In this document: in pieces, positions 1 through 13,049 of the stretch
Position numbering within the stretch: position 1 is the stretch's first letter
Layout: the number at the start of each line of letters is the position of its first letter
Source: Chrysemys picta bellii
Lineage: Eukaryota > Chordata > Testudines > Emydidae
Direction of reading: 5' to 3'
Length of the DNA stretch: 64,000 nucleotides
Assembly (NCBI RefSeq): GCF_011386835.1
Contig: NC_088809.1
Span: 2,985,001-3,049,000, forward strand
Made by a program: the position numbers and the translations under genes
The notes under the pieces: model-generated
What the model was told of the DNA's origin: nothing
Database searches by the model: none
Seen by the model: the letters and a program-made list of their open reading frames with translations, nothing else

Positions 1-1767
1 GTAAGCTGTTGTGATAGGAGCCTGAGGTCTCTTTCAAGAAACCTGGTTTAGTCCAGAGAGAAGTAGATGTAGGAGGGCAAGTGCTGGGGGGAGAGATGCA
101 GTGAAAAGGCAAAGGAATCCTCAGTTTGGTAAATGACTTTCAGGCTTTGTCAAGCTGCTGAGATGCTCCTGCTATTAAGGACCAGGGGCCCAGTCCTGCA
201 ATCTCTCTGTGTGGAACTCCCATGGAATCCATATGGAACACAACAGATTAAAAACAAAACAATATGTTACATTTCTATCTCCAATTCATGAAAAAAGATG
301 GATTTAACTCACTGTAGGTACCTGCTCGGGTACCTTCAGGTATGGATCTACCCACCACAACCTACCTGTAACAAGGAATGGGGCACCATTTCCCTTGGGC
401 CAGATCATACCCGCTAGACTTGCACACAGATGGGACCCTTTGTCGTTAGATTTACCCTCAGCTATGCTGTAATGGTGAGAGCTGTCACCTCCAGGACACC
501 TTCCCCTTCACTCTTACTGGACCCATGCAGTTGGAGTGGATGGAAAGGGCCAGTGCTGGGGGAAAGCACGCCATCCAGTGCCTCCATCTGAATTCCATCT
601 TGTGCAGAATCCCCTTTGAGTGAGGTTCAGAGGGCAGGGCCGTCCCTGGCAGCCCAGCACCAAGGAAGGACGAACAGCAGCACACTCTGGAATGATTTAT
701 TTGGTGGCACTCATACAGTGTCTGATCACAAGCTAAAACCTTTCGTATCTCAATCTTGTAATATCCCAAGTGAAATATTGCCCTTTCAGTGTCTCAAACA
801 TACTTCACAAAAATATGGTTAGGTATCCAAATCTGCAGGTTCCTCTTGCTTGTGCATGGGTCAAAATCTATGACTATTTAAAGGCCTCTACATCTTTATT
901 ATATTTTGGGCAGTGTGTTATTCTGCAATGACTAAGCTGCAGCTATTGCAATGAGGCCTTCAGAACCAAAACAATATTTCTCTGAGTGAGTTCACTTGAA
1001 ATAGCTCATTTGGTGAGCTGCTGTTCCCTTTTGGATTTGAATAGAATGGGAATTCTGGACTCCAACTCAATGGTGCTGTAAGCTGGTACATCTCCGTAGA
1101 CTCCAACGCTCCAGCAATTAATTGTGCCCTCTGGTTCTAAGCCTTCTGTGTCTCCATCATCCGAAAGCTTCCTGGTGTCTAACCGATGTGATGATGAGTG
1201 AGTTGCCTTTAAATAGCCATTAACTCTAACGGTCACCATGGTAACTGTACTGGAGCCTCTTGGTAGGTTGCCCAGCTCCCTGAGTTATTACAGTTTAATG
1301 CTCAGAGCCTGTTGGATTCCCAATTAGGCAGAGGTCACAAATGTCAGAAAGGAAAAAACTATGTATTTTAAATCTTTATGGAAGGGAATCTTGATGCTGG
1401 TGAAAGGAGTGGGATTGACAGCCCTGGAGAGTGATGGTGTTGGCCCACAGAAAAGGGACTTAATGGGCAGTAGTGGAGCAACTTTTCCCCATCCACTACC
1501 CACTCCCCCAGTGTGCTCCAACCCTGCTCAGGAGCAATCTAGTAGAGGGTGGGACAACACCAGTCTCTGTGGCTGATTCAGTGCTTGGCCTTTCTCCAGG
1601 AACAAGGTAACAAGGGAAATGGTGTTCTAGTTGTGAGGTGGATAATACGAACAAGCTTAGACTCACCAGTTCATTGAACCTTGGTCACCAAACAGCTACC
1701 AGATTGTAACGCTTTTCAGTCACTATCCATCTGGGCCAGATTTCAGCTAGAGAGCTGGACAGGAAGG
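1..1767. other. Non-coding, nothing recognised
   Basis: No exon, RNA gene or repeat that I can name. The open frames here are short and show no familiar protein. Confidence 0.5.
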
Positions 1768-1838
1768 GCCTGATCCAAAGCCCACTGAAGACAAAGCAAA
1801 GATTCCCATTGCCTTCAATAGGCTTTGGACCAGATCCT
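1768..1838. mobile_element. Small palindromic MITE remnant
   Basis: The left side reads GCCTGATCCAAAGCCCA and the right side GGCTTTGGACCAGATCC, an imperfect inverted repeat around a centre that includes CCCATTGCCTTCAATAGG. This matches a hairpin-like repeat common in reptile and bird genomes. No transposase. Confidence 0.5.
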
Positions 1839-3939
1839 AAGGTTCTCTATCTTCTGAACAGTAAGAACATTGGCTACATGTTCTATTTAATTTGAGGAAC
1901 AAATAATTCTTCTTTCTATGGAGATGTCTAGCTCTTTGGTTAAACATCTTTAACTCTGCATTTGACTCTTCCTCTCTGCATTTCCTGAGGGCTGTTTGAA
2001 CTAATCAGTGGACTGAGCATGGGCTGGGAGGTAGGAATTCCTAAGCGATAATTACACTCCACTGATAAAGTCACTTTCAAGTGACTAGCTAGGCACAAAT
2101 TTGCTCACCCATCTGCTCTGATGATGGAGGGAAAAGAGTGACATTGGAGTTGCCTAGGCAAATGAGAGAGAAGAGTTGCCAAGGCTGATTTAATTTCTTT
2201 GTTTCCTCATTGGTAACAGTGGGAATAAAAATACTGATTCCCCTATCTCACAGGATGTCCAGAGTTAACATTTACAGGGCTTGGAGGAGGCAAACCCTTT
2301 AAGTGCTAAGGAATTTTATCACTGGACTGCTTGCTACATGGCTTCCCACTGTTCTGTGCACCCATGCTGTGCCCTTTGCACTTCTCTAACCTTCTTGCTC
2401 TGCTCCTCCAGCCGCTCTGCAGTGAGCTTAGTGCCTTGCCCTGCTGTCCCTCACAGCCCCTTTCCCCCTTGCTGTTCTTGCTGCTCTACCCACCAGTCTT
2501 TTTACACCTTTGATCTTGCACAGCCTCTGTTCAGCTTTCTTCAGGTGGCATGCCTGTGCATACTCAGTGATTTCTGCCATTCTGATACCCTTTTGGCTCT
2601 TGTGGGATGTTGTTCAGCTTTTGTTCAATTTTTTCTGTCTAGCAAACTGTCCCCAAACTTGGTTGAATATATCTTCCTCTGGCTTTATGTTCTGATGATC
2701 TTGCATCTTATTTGAATCTTTGCTGGAGACTTGAATTAGTCACTTGCTTTTCAGGGAACTTCGAGAGCTGAGAGTGCTTGCTGTAGTCCCAATAGATCAG
2801 TCCCAGTTCTATAAACTGTGATTTCCCCCCCCCCCCTCGCCCCTCCCCAGAGCTTGGACAGAGACTAGGAGAGAGGATGTGTGAATGTAATGATACGTAT
2901 TAACAGAGAACTAGCCCCAGGGTCCTGGCCATGTTCCATTTATATGAATTACATTTTATGTAACTAGACCTACCCCAATTTTCCCCTCTTAAATGTTACT
3001 GTATAATATTGTTGGTCCAAAGCTAGTCGTATCCAGATGCAAGTACCCAATTTACCGTCTGTAAAATGCTTTGGGTTCCTTTAGGATTCAAGGAGCTATA
3101 GAAATGCAAGGAGATTATTTTGTTCATTATCACACTGAGCCCACCTACGTGCAACATCTATTGTTCCCCCGGGAGTCAGAAGGCTTATACCATATGTAGG
3201 TTGCTAGGACTTCATTCTAGCTACTTTCTTGCTTCTCTGCTCATTGTGTCTGTTGCCTTCAGATTTTGAAGGGTTTGAGTGGTATTTCTGTTTGTAAATC
3301 AGGCTGATGTTCAAGGTAACTGCTAGAAAACAGGAGGATGAGTCCTGGACCTTGTGTAGTAATTTGCTTTCAATTTCTGGGTCTTGTGTTTGACAGCTGA
3401 TGTGATCAATATAACTGGAGCAGATAGTATTGTGTACATCTGTGAAGACTAGACCAGCCATTTGTTTTAAGGAGAAGTTCATGCTGCTGACACGTGAATC
3501 CTGAAAGCGGAGGTATTTGCTCCTAGTTGCTTCAGGGGCAATTAAAACCTGAGGCATATGTCAACTTGACACCTCTTCTGCTGAATTTAGAAATGTCCCA
3601 ATTGCTTTTAGCTGCAGTAAGATGATTTATTGTGTGTTAAATATCTGTGAATTGGGGGTTTGCAGCTATGTTTTACTATCTTTACTGTATATAAATCATG
3701 AAAGCTGAGACAGAATCTCAGAATGGAATTTCCTTGCATTCCATCAATGCATATTTCTTAATATTTTATAATGTGAAGTTACAGTTACTTCTGAGAAGAC
3801 TTGGGTCTGGAAAATTGTCTTGTTAGTGGCTAATTTTGAGTGAGGAACTGCTCAACTCTAATCCAGACCTTCCCACTGACTCTCTGGATTTCGTCAAGTC
3901 CCTAAAGTCAACATGTTCAAAAGAATTCAAATGTTGAAA
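1839..3939. other. Non-coding with weak MIR-like traces and a poly-C tract
   Basis: About 2190-2290 resembles the middle of an MIR copy (CCTCATTGGTAACAGTGGG). A 12-C run sits at 2825-2836. At about 3035-3110 a motif of the form CTGTAAAATGCTTTGGG, followed by a CTATAGAAATGCAAG-like end, looks like an old SINE 3' end. No gene seen. Confidence 0.4.
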
Positions 3940-4334
3940 AATTGGAAAATCAGAAAAGAGCCACAAGAATAATTAAATGATTAGAAAGCCTGCCTCAACA
4001 AAGAGAAGGTTAAAGGGTGACTTGATCACAGAAATATTTAATAGTGGGCTCTTCAATCTAGGAAGAAAAGTGTAACATGATTCAGTGGCTGGAAATTGAA
4101 CCTAGACAAATTCAGATTGGAAATAAAGCATACATTTTTAACAGTGAGAGTAATTAACTATTTGGAACAAGTTACTAAGGATCATGGTGGATTCTCCATC
4201 ACAGACAATTTTTAAATCAAGACTGGATGTTTTTCTAAAAGATCTGCTCTAGGAAGTTCTCTGGCCTGTGTTATACAGGAGGTCAGACTTGATGATCACA
4301 GTGGTCCCTTCTGGCCTTGCAATCTACGAATCTG
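3940..4334 (+). mobile_element. CR1 LINE, truncated 3' end
   Basis: An old CR1 copy lacking most of the ORF. It keeps the C-terminal coding remnant, the conserved tail GTCAGACTTGATGATCACAG and GGTCCCTTCTGGCCTTG, and ends in a degenerate CTACGAATCTG. Internal deletions are evident against other CR1 copies in the window. Confidence 0.8.
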
Positions 4335-4381
4335 AGAAGTAGCCTCTGATTTTGGGTTCTTAACTTAAAACAACTTGAGTT

Positions 4382-4472
4382 TGATTTTTCAGAGATGTTA
4401 AGCACATGTAAATCTAGCTGAAGTCAATGGGCACTGCAGGCACTCGGTACCTCTGAAAATTGGACCACTAAC
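4382..4472. mobile_element. Small palindromic MITE
   Basis: The left end TGATTTTTCAGAGATG and right end CTCTGAAAATTGGACC are inverted copies, with the central motif GAAGTCAATGGGCACTGC. Typical of short hairpin elements in turtle and bird genomes. Confidence 0.5.
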
Positions 4473-6389
4473 TTCTATGTTCCTCACTTGCCCCATCTCT
4501 AGACTGGATATTGCTAGCCTATATCACTAACTTGATTGATGTCTGTAAAGCACTTTGAGATCCTGGAATTGAGGGTAAGAAGGAAGCACTAGGATTTTAT
4601 GATCTCCATAATCAAACTTCATAGCTAGCTGCACTGAGAAACCCTGCCCTATGTTAGAGAGCCCATTAATCTCCTGGGATTTAAACTATATACACTTCAT
4701 CATTTTTCTTTGTCAGTTTGTCCTGATTCTTGTTGCTGCTGGGCCCCCAGGCATGCATCTTGTATAGGAGCTGTGCCCTGCAGTGCTGCTGCTGTTCTAG
4801 GGCTGTGAGCAGTTCCACTAGAAGCCCCTCAAAAACAGAGGTGACAACTCAGCTGTTTTTATGTATATCAACCTGAAATGCATCATAAAGCTCTAAGCCT
4901 AGAGGCACCCTGCACCAGCCCATTGAATTCAGTATATTCTATTTAAAAGAAGCCGCAGACACACATTCTGGCCAATCCTAAATTCCTTGTCCTGTTCTGA
5001 GAGTTGATGGCATGCAGTAAAAATGTAGTAATGTGGTGGTTGTGGGAAAGCACCTCACAATGTCAAATTACCATCTGTCTTGGTTCCTATTATGTTAGCT
5101 CTGGGGGAACCGTGCACCCGATCTCATGCCATCTTTTTCAGTAGTTCAATCAAGGAGGAGCAGCCGGGGAATGCACCTGCTGGGCTGCCTGAATAGTCCA
5201 GTTACAGCCAGGTACAGGGCACTTACTGTGCTGCTTGAACATGGTCACTCTCAATGGACTGTTAATGGGATGATGGCCTCAAAACATATACAATGGAAAA
5301 GTAGCCGTGAAAGTGTTCAGATAAAAAATGGAGACCCCAAGCCTCTGGTTCACTCTCCACTTGCTATGTTGGGCATTAGTTATTATTAATTTTCCTAGGA
5401 ATACAACGGCACTTTCTTCACCACTCCTGACTTGTCCAAGAGAGCCCTGAGGGTGCACAGACCCCCACTGGGGAGCACTAAGTCATAGCTGGACATTCAT
5501 TTCACTTGTAAACGTCTTGCCCTTTTGAGTGGAAGGGAAAACCACAGTAAAGCTACCCTTACTCTAGTGAGGGGCTTTAAGGGGCTTTTTCTACCCCTCA
5601 CTTATATCACACTCACATTACTGAAGCATGTCCCCACCTTCAGCTTTTCTGACCCATGTTTTTGTCAGCGATATATCCATTGCTGCTGAGAGAACCTTGT
5701 ATCAATTCGCACAGTTTAAAAACAGGAGGAAAGTTTCATTTCATTGTCTAAGTCTTTGTTTGCTTTGTAATTATGATGCTGGTTTTGGCACTATATATAT
5801 ATATTGTGGTTTCTCATGCTGTAATTTCCATAGCCATCAAAGATTTAGGAACCAGCCATGTTAGTCCTCTGTCAGATTCTTGAGTACATAGGCCACTGCC
5901 TGCACTTTTTTCTTTTGGGCAGAAGTAAGTGCAGATCAGTTTCTACTCCCTAGACTCTAGGGCACAGGCAGTGACATTGGCACATTCCAGTTTCCCCCCA
6001 TATCATTCCAATTGCATAAGTTCGCATCTGGAATTCCTGCAGTTTCAGAAAATTCCAGCAAATGTTCCTTAGCCCTTCTATGAGCCTTTCCGTAGTCCCT
6101 TTTCTCTATCCGCTACTGCAAGGTGTAAGTGATTGTGATTGATGGTGCAGCAAGAGAGTGGAATGCTGCCAACAGGGCACCATCTGGAAACTGTTTTAAT
6201 ACCAATTTACCCTGAAACTGGTTCCTACTTGGTGTATAGTCTTCTGGCTGTCCTCTCTGCAGCAGAAGCTGAAAGCACATAAACTGTTGACTCTGGGGTA
6301 AGTTACTCTTCTGCTGAAACTGTAAAGGAAAATACATTAAAGGGGTTTGTAAACACCTTGGTTCAAAGTAGTGCTTGCAACATGTTGTA
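4473..6389. other. Non-coding, little recognised
   Basis: A motif CTGTAAAGCACTTTGAGATCC at about 4541-4561 looks like an old SINE or MIR 3' end. A 13-base TA run is at 5792-5804. The 78- and 113-codon open frames here match nothing familiar. Confidence 0.4.
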
Positions 6390-6739
6390 GTTGCAATTAG
6401 GGCTGTCAAGCGATTTAAAATATTAATCACGTGATTAATTGCACTTTTAAACAATAATAGAATACCATTTATTTAACTATTTTTGGATGTTTTCTACATT
6501 TTCAAATATATTGATTTCAATTACAACACAGAATACAAAGTGTACAGTGCTCACTTTCTATTTATTTTTTAATACAAATATTTGCACTGTAAAAAACAAA
6601 AGAAATAGTATATTTCAACACACCTAATACAAGTACTGTAATGCAATCTTTTTATCATGAAAGTTGAATTTACAAATGTTGAATTATTTTTGTTTACATA
6701 ATTGCATTCAAAAATAAAACAATGTAAAACTTTAGAGTC

Positions 6740-7262
6740 TACAAGTCCACTCAATCCTACTTCAGCCAATCGCGTAGACAAACACGCTTGGTTACATTTG
6801 CAGGAGATAATGGTGCCCACTTCTTGTTCACAATGTCACCTGAAAATGAGAACAGGTGTTCGCTTGGCACTGTTGTAATCGGCATTGCAAGATATTTACA
6901 TGCCAGATGTGCTAAAGATTCGTATGTCCCTTCATGCTTCAACCACCATTCCAGGGGATATGCGTCCATGCTAATGATGGGTTCTGCTCAATAACAATCC
7001 AGAGCGGACGGATGCATGTTCATTTTCATCATTTGAGTCAGATGCCATCAGTAGGAAGTTGATTGATTTTATTTGGTGGTTCGGGTTCTGTAGTTTCCTC
7101 CTCAGAGTGTTGCTCTTTTAAGACTTCTGAAAGCATGCTCCACACTTCGTCCCTCTCCGATTTTGGACAACACTTCAGATTCTTAAACTTTTGTGTTGAG
7201 TGCTGTAGCTATTTTTAGAAATCTCACTATTGGTACCTTCTTTGCGTTTTGTCAAATCTGCA
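6740..7262 (-). pseudogene. hAT transposase C-terminal fragment, left arm
   Basis: Read on the minus strand from about 7262, a decayed frame begins with DLTKRKEGTN and loses frame soon after. It resumes as the dimerisation region PLEWWLKHEGTYESLAHLAC, SEHLFSFSGDIVNKK, ending CLRDWLK. The W-W pair, the LA..A.KYL segment and the S..FS..GDIV..K block are the hallmarks of the hAT C-terminal dimerisation domain. The DNA-binding BED finger and the catalytic N-terminal half are absent. Confidence 0.75.
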
Positions 7263-7418
7263 GTGACAGTATTCGTAAATCAAACCACATGTGCTGGGTC
7301 ATCATCCGAGACTGCTATACCATGAAAATATATGGCAGAATGCGGGTAAAACAGAGCAGGGGACATACTATTCCCCCCCAAGGAATTCAGTCACAAATTT
7401 AATGCACTATTTTTTTAA

Positions 7419-7622
7419 ATGAACATCATTAGCATGGATGCATGTCCTCCGGAATGGTGGCTGAAGCATGAAGGGGCATATGAATGTTTAGCACATAATT
7501 ACCTTGCAACGCTGGCTACAAAAGTGCCATGCGAATGCCTATTCTCACTTTCAGGTGACATTGTAAATAAGAAGCAGGCAGCAGTATCTGTTTTTCTTAG
7601 CGATTGGCTGAACAAAAAGTAG
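7419..7622 (+). pseudogene. hAT transposase C-terminal fragment, right arm
   Basis: A plus-strand frame of 67 codons containing PPEWWLKHEGAYECLAH, then CECLFSLSGDIVNKK and FLSDWLNKK. It is the same dimerisation domain as the left-arm copy. It lacks the HLAC-like stretch and several residues between VNKKQAA and VFLSDW that the other copy keeps, so the two arms carry separate deletions. No upstream catalytic part. Confidence 0.75.
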
Positions 7623-8027
7623 GACTGTGTGGACTTGTAGGCTCTAAGTTTTACATTGTTTTGTTTTTGAGTGCAGTTATGTAACAAAAAAATCTACATT
7701 TGTAAGTTACACTTTCAAGATAAAGAGATTGCACTACAGTACTTGTATAAGGTGAATAGAAAAATACTATTTCTTTATATTATTTTTGATTACAAATATC
7801 TGCACTGTAAAAATGATAAAAGTGAACACTACACTTTGTATTCTATGTTTTAATAGAAATCAATATATTTGAAAATGTAGAACATCCAAAATATTGAATA
7901 AATTTCAATTGGTATTCTATTGTTTAACAGTGCAATTAATGATGATTAATTTTTTTTAATCTCAGTTAATTTATTTTGCATTAATCACGTGAGTTAACTG
8001 TGATTAATTGACAGCCCTAATTGCAAT

Positions 8028-10289
8028 GTTGTTGCTATTAACATTTCAAACAGCTTTTGGGAGTCAGAGCTGGTCTGGTAACTGAAGCGTTTTCATATGC
8101 TATGTTGTTTAATATGTGCAGTAAGGAATTATTTTCCCCCCAACAGTACACAAGTCTGACATTGCATTGGGAAGTCCTGGTGAATTAACAGTTGAATCAC
8201 CTATACTACAAGATGAAGTTGCATCCTTATGTGTATTTGTGAAAAGGTGGTGTTCCCACCCTGCTTGAAAATGATCAACACTTCACTTGCTGTGTAGGTT
8301 CAAAACTTTCCCCCTTCCTGACATCTGGCTCTGTTAACAAGGTAATGCAACAAATTCCATCCAAGCCTTTTCCTTTGGTGTGGCCATTCTTAGCACAGTT
8401 CAGCTCAGCCCCAGGCCCTAGATACATCTCTCCGGAGGGGATATTCCCAGCTCCTTTGGGTGGGTTAATGAGCTGCACCTGCCACAATGAGTCAGTAGGG
8501 CTTAATTAGTATCTCCCTCCAGGGTTCCAACACCTGCTCACAGGGTGGGTCAGCAGAAGAACCTAGCTACCCCGTTAGAGAGTAGAAAGGCTTTTTACCT
8601 GCCAGGACTTGAATGACTGCTTCTGTGTTTTCCCCTGCTACAGCTGGTGTCAGTAATGATACCCAATGTAGGACAGGGAGCTGTGTTCCTTAGGTGCCAC
8701 CAATAGTAGCTAAGCAAGTGCAGAGCCACGTGAGCTGGGGTGCAGTGCAGAGGTGGGCAAACCATCTGGGTAAAACATGTGCGAAGATATAATCTTCAGA
8801 GATTTTTTTTTTTTAAGTGCTTCTTTACTGGTGGGGTTTTTCCTTCTCCAAATAGTCCCTTACTCATTTGAATCTTAAATGGTTCTCTGTTCTTGTAAGT
8901 AGATGCATTTGTTACCCGTTAATGTTCTGCTTGGGAATCAGAGAGGAGTGCTGAAAACTGCTGGAGTCTCTTACAGATCCTTATACTTTTGAAAACCAAT
9001 TCATTCTCTTAGTTCACATGTCCTGGTTTTTCTCTGTTCTTTGATGTTTCAGTATTGTTCTTTTCTTTTCTAAAATCTCAACAATGCAGAACAAAGGAAA
9101 CTGGCTGGTTAGCTGCCTCCAATAGTCTTCCCTGTCACTCCTATGTGAGATTTCTAACAATCCTGCCCTCTTCTAGAAGAGTGTTCTCTCCAGCAGTTGT
9201 AGGTGAAAGCTACTGGCTGTGGCATAGGCTGAGCTCATTGGGTGTCTGGGTGGGAACCTGGACCTGTGTAACATTCCCCTAAACACAGGAAATTCTTGAG
9301 TTCTTCAAGTATGCACACACAGGCATCTCGCACTGGTTGTGCCCTTATAGGCAACACCCCTTGGAGTTCACGATTTACATCCACTCTTTTGATTAGCATC
9401 ATCCTGTTAACCAAGCAGCAGGGTGTTTTCAGCAAAATGGAAGCTGATTGTTGCCCCATGATTCATTCTGCACATGGGCTGCTAGTGCCTTGAACTTCCT
9501 TCCTGTCATCAGCAATGAAACTGAGAAAAGAAAAATAAAGAGGAGTTGGTATCGGATCTGCGCAGCAAGGAAAAGGGCAGGGTGAACATAGCCCCAAAGC
9601 CACAGCCCAACTCCAACTAATCCCCACTTTGCCTGCTGACTTTCCCTTGTAATTACCTCTAGGTTTTATATCTGCAGACAATAATGTTCCATGCTTCACA
9701 ACTGAATTAGAGACGCCCTTGCAAACCACATTGATGTTGACGTCATAGCCTCATTTTTGGAATGTCTCTCTGTAACTAGGGCTTTTGCACATACAAGTGC
9801 AGTTTGTAAAAGCCTATCTTTTGGTTCAAGTTGTGCATTTGCCCTCTTCTGTTCCCTGTATAAGCCTCTTTTCCACATCCCTATTTATGGACACCTGCCT
9901 CACAACTCGAATCCAGCCTTTGATCCTTTCCCTCATACTGTGCCTTAAGCAAGATTGTGGTTGAAAAAGAGCATACCCAGTGCATGCCTCAGCATACAAT
10001 GTTTAATTTCCTGGGGCACTGTATTGTTATGGTGCACTGACTGGCAGGGTTTGTTCATCATGATGCTGTTCATAACACACTGCTATAATTCTGCTCCTGC
10101 TGTATAAGTGATCAGATTGTGCCCAGTGGCGTGTATGTTCTAAAGTGGGTGGGAGACAATAGATGCGTGTGTGTATGTGCATGCGCAATTTGCTAGCTCT
10201 GCCTCTGTCTGCAGTTGTGAATTTTGCCGATTCTTTGTTTTAATTTTAAATTACTTTCATATCCTCACTTCATGCCCCTGCTCCTAGGT
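8028..10289. other. Non-coding, nothing firm
   Basis: No exon or well-preserved repeat recognised. CAGAGGTGGGCAAACC near 8749 resembles one end of a hAT MITE, but no partner end was found. Confidence 0.4.
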
Positions 10290-10520
10290 GAAAGGAAGGA
10301 CGGTTAATGCTCTGGCCTGGGACTAAGGAGGTCTGGCTTCGTACCCTAATCCTGCCACAAACTTCCAGTGTGACTTAGTGCAAGTCATTTAATCTATCTG
10401 TGCCTTGGCTCCTCAGTTGGCAAATGGAGATGATATTTTCCTCCCTTGCGAGGATAAATTCTTTAGTGTATGTCAGGTGCTCAGATAAATATAGCGATGA
10501 ATGCCATAGAAAAGGCTACT
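10290..10520 (+). repeat. MIR SINE
   Basis: MIR order is visible: a tRNA-like head with a degenerate B box (GGCTTCGTACCCT), then GTGACTTAGTGCAAGTCATT, CTGTGCCTTGGCTCCTCAG and CAAATGGAGATGATA. Ancient and diverged. Confidence 0.75.
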
Positions 10521-10726
10521 AATAAATAAATACTGTAGATTTGTTGGGTTTTGGGGGATTGTGTGGCACAGTTACTCTGTTATATCCAATGTACCAAAAC
10601 TCTAGTGAGCAAGTGTTGTGGCTTTTTCCTACTCATGCTGAGCGTTTTCAGCATTGGGTTTTGGTCAAGTGATATCCGACACAGCTAAAAATATCTTTGA
10701 GGACAACTATAGCAGTTCTTTTCCCT

Positions 10727-10747
10727 TGTGTGTGTGTGTGTGTGTGT
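10727..10747. repeat. (TG)n microsatellite
   Basis: An uninterrupted TG run of about ten units. Confidence 0.95.
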
Positions 10748-11225
10748 CTGGCTGAGGGACAGGAAATTCTATTGAGCTGATAGTCCGGGGCTGGTTTCCC
10801 ACTGAGCCCCATATGAACTCACCAGCAATGACAAAGAGACAATAATGTGCTTCAGTCCAAAAAATGTGTGTCTGTATTTTCAAATTGGGAACTTTTTAGG
10901 TGGTACGTGTTGGCCTGGTGTCTCTGGCACTTACTATTGGTTTTGATTCTGCCATTTTGCAGTTTGCCCTTTCTGGTTCTGAAAGCTGCCTAAAGTCAAC
11001 ATGGAGCAGAGATTTGAGTGCTGTCCCTATGTATTGCAAACCTCTGATTGTCCATACATTTATCACCAAAAATAATATGATTTGCCTCCCAGGAGGAGGA
11101 GTAGAGTTCATTGATATGAGACTATCTGCTAGTAATTTGTTAATATGAATGCCAGAGGGTACTGCCTTCTGATTATAGCTTGTGACTGGGAGAGGTCTCA
11201 GAAGCCTCATAGCACATAAAAAAGT

Positions 11226-11300
11226 AAGGATGGAAAAGCTCTATTATCTGTGGTCACCTAGTCTGTCCCCAGATAGTCCGGGGATTGGCAAACCAGATTG
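11226..11300 (-). mobile_element. CR1 3' end remnant
   Basis: GGATGGAAAAGCTCTATTA and CACCTAGTCTGTCCCCAGA match, on the minus strand, the end of a CR1 subfamily that also appears on the plus strand near 13.1 kb. Confidence 0.5.
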
Positions 11301-12201
11301 AATACAGTAAATAAACAATGACATTCTGTCTTCCTTAGTCTGCAGCTTTGAGACCTGGACATGGCCTCCCCTGCTTCCAGGATCCAAGGCCCACAGCTTG
11401 AGACCAACTGCTCTATGGTGAAAGCAATTGGACCAACAATGACCTAGAAATAGCCTTTGGATGAAGAGTTTACACGTGGCACATCATTGGCTTCCTTTGG
11501 GGCTGTGTTAGGACATCTTGGCCCCTAGAATGAGGGTTTCGGGAGGTGCTCAGTGAGGGCAGAGCTATGCATAGACCGCCTCTACATTTAGGATCTGATT
11601 GTAAACAGCTGGCTAAAATAAACCCTCCCTAGCTTTCTTTTCTAAGGAGACTGCTGTTGTATCACTGTCACTTATATTCCGGGTTCACATTACAGTGGAA
11701 AAAAACCACACCTAATTCTAGAGATGGATCCAAACTAATATCCTAGGTCTGTATGGCCTAGGATGCAGAACCAAAGAAGAATTTTGCAAATAGTGCTGCC
11801 TCTATAATGGGCCAAACCAACACCCTAGCTCTGAACATCCCCAAACTTGGAAGTGTTGGAAATCCTGATTTGGTTCTAATTTCTCTCCTCCCCACCCAGG
11901 GGACTCTCTCTCTACCTGATTCCTGTCTGTAAAGATCCCTTGCCCCTTCTCTCTGCACACACCAAGGGCTGAAGGGTGAGGGGAGTCCCCCAGGCATTTC
12001 TCAGCCCCATGCCCCTTATTCACTTTCTTCTAGCCTAGGAGCTGATGGGTGCTTCTGCCTGGTGAGCCACAGACAGGTCACTGAAATCTGATGGGGCTAG
12101 GCACTCTTTCCATTCCCCTGTGCTAGCTGCTCAGGGCTCTCAGCTCTTGACAATATGGGGAGCTCTGGAGCTGGATTCCTATCTCTTCTCTTCTCTCCCC
12201 T

Positions 12202-12220
12202 CCCCCCCCCCCCCCCCCCC
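12202..12220. repeat. Poly-C tract
   Basis: 19 consecutive C. A 14-base AC repeat follows at 12401-12414 and a TG repeat at 12682-12697. Confidence 0.95.
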
Positions 12221-12813
12221 GCATGTTAGATCATGACTGAATCTCTGTTTTAGTGTAAAAAACCCACTCTGCACCTTTTCAAGGCAGTGGTAGAGGTGAA
12301 GGAAATGCCTCTTGAGTGGGGCTACTGGGGAGGAGATGCTTAATATGGAATATAAGGGCTTGTGGGTGCAGCTTCTGTAATTTTCCTCCAAAGACCCCCC
12401 ACACACACACACACGCTCACAGAAAATATCTCCTTTTGGTGCCCGCCTCATTCTCTTTTCTGCAATATATATGCTGCCTATTTCATTTGATCAGATTATG
12501 CAGACTAGACTGGGGCTTATCATGCCATCTACCAATGTACACTTCTATTCTGAGGGCTGAAGGAATAAGGAACCCTTCACTGCTTTCTGAAGGGGATTGC
12601 TGCCCTGCACAGCTCTGAATTCAGGTATAAATGGCTTGCCTGCAGGAATTCCTCCTGGTATGATGGAAGTATAATATTTCTTGTGTGTGTGTGTGTGCGC
12701 ATACATGCGTGTGTGCTGAATGCCAAAGCTCTGGTAAAGCCAGCTTGCTTCCGTATGTGAATCATTTCTCAAGCAGCTCTCTGTGTCTCGTTGCAATGTG
12801 GTTTTCCTCTCAG

Positions 12814-12917
12814 GGAAGCACTAAAGCCCTGAATTCTCAGTCTGGCTTGCACATGCTGTCAGAGGCTAGCAGGAGACCGTTTTCCTTTTAATACAAGAAG
12901 GAGAAAAAGCTTTTACT
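12814..12917 (+). other. Weak candidate 5' non-coding exon
   Basis: The sequence is bounded by an acceptor-like GTTTTCCTCTCAG ending at 12813 and a near-consensus donor GTAAGTAT at 12918. A first or second leader exon of SPECC1 could lie here, upstream of the coding exon at 27910. Splice-like matches are common by chance, so this is only a lead. Confidence 0.15.
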
Positions 12918-13049
12918 GTAAGTATTTAATCCTCTTTTTATTTGTAAGGTGGGAACTGGATTCTCTCTAGTGGGGGTTAGTGGACAGAGGCGCATTCTTG
13001 CAGCAAGCGGACTGCCTTGCTTAACAACACCTGGATGTAATGTCTGACT

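Larger units (their letters stand above)
6398..8019. mobile_element. hAT element with head-to-head duplicated 3' ends
   Basis: A 1622-bp element bounded by TAGGGCTGTCAA and its inverse TTGACAGCCCTA, flanked by the 8-bp duplications GTTGCAAT (6390-6397) and ATTGCAAT (8020-8027), 7/8 identical. This fits the hAT superfamily. Both arms, roughly 6398-7000 and 7420-8019, derive from the same 3' end in opposite orientation, so the element is a long inverted repeat rather than one with short termini. Each arm holds a fragment of the transposase C-terminus. Neither copy could be functional. The junction of the two copies lies at about 7260-7290. Confidence 0.85.
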
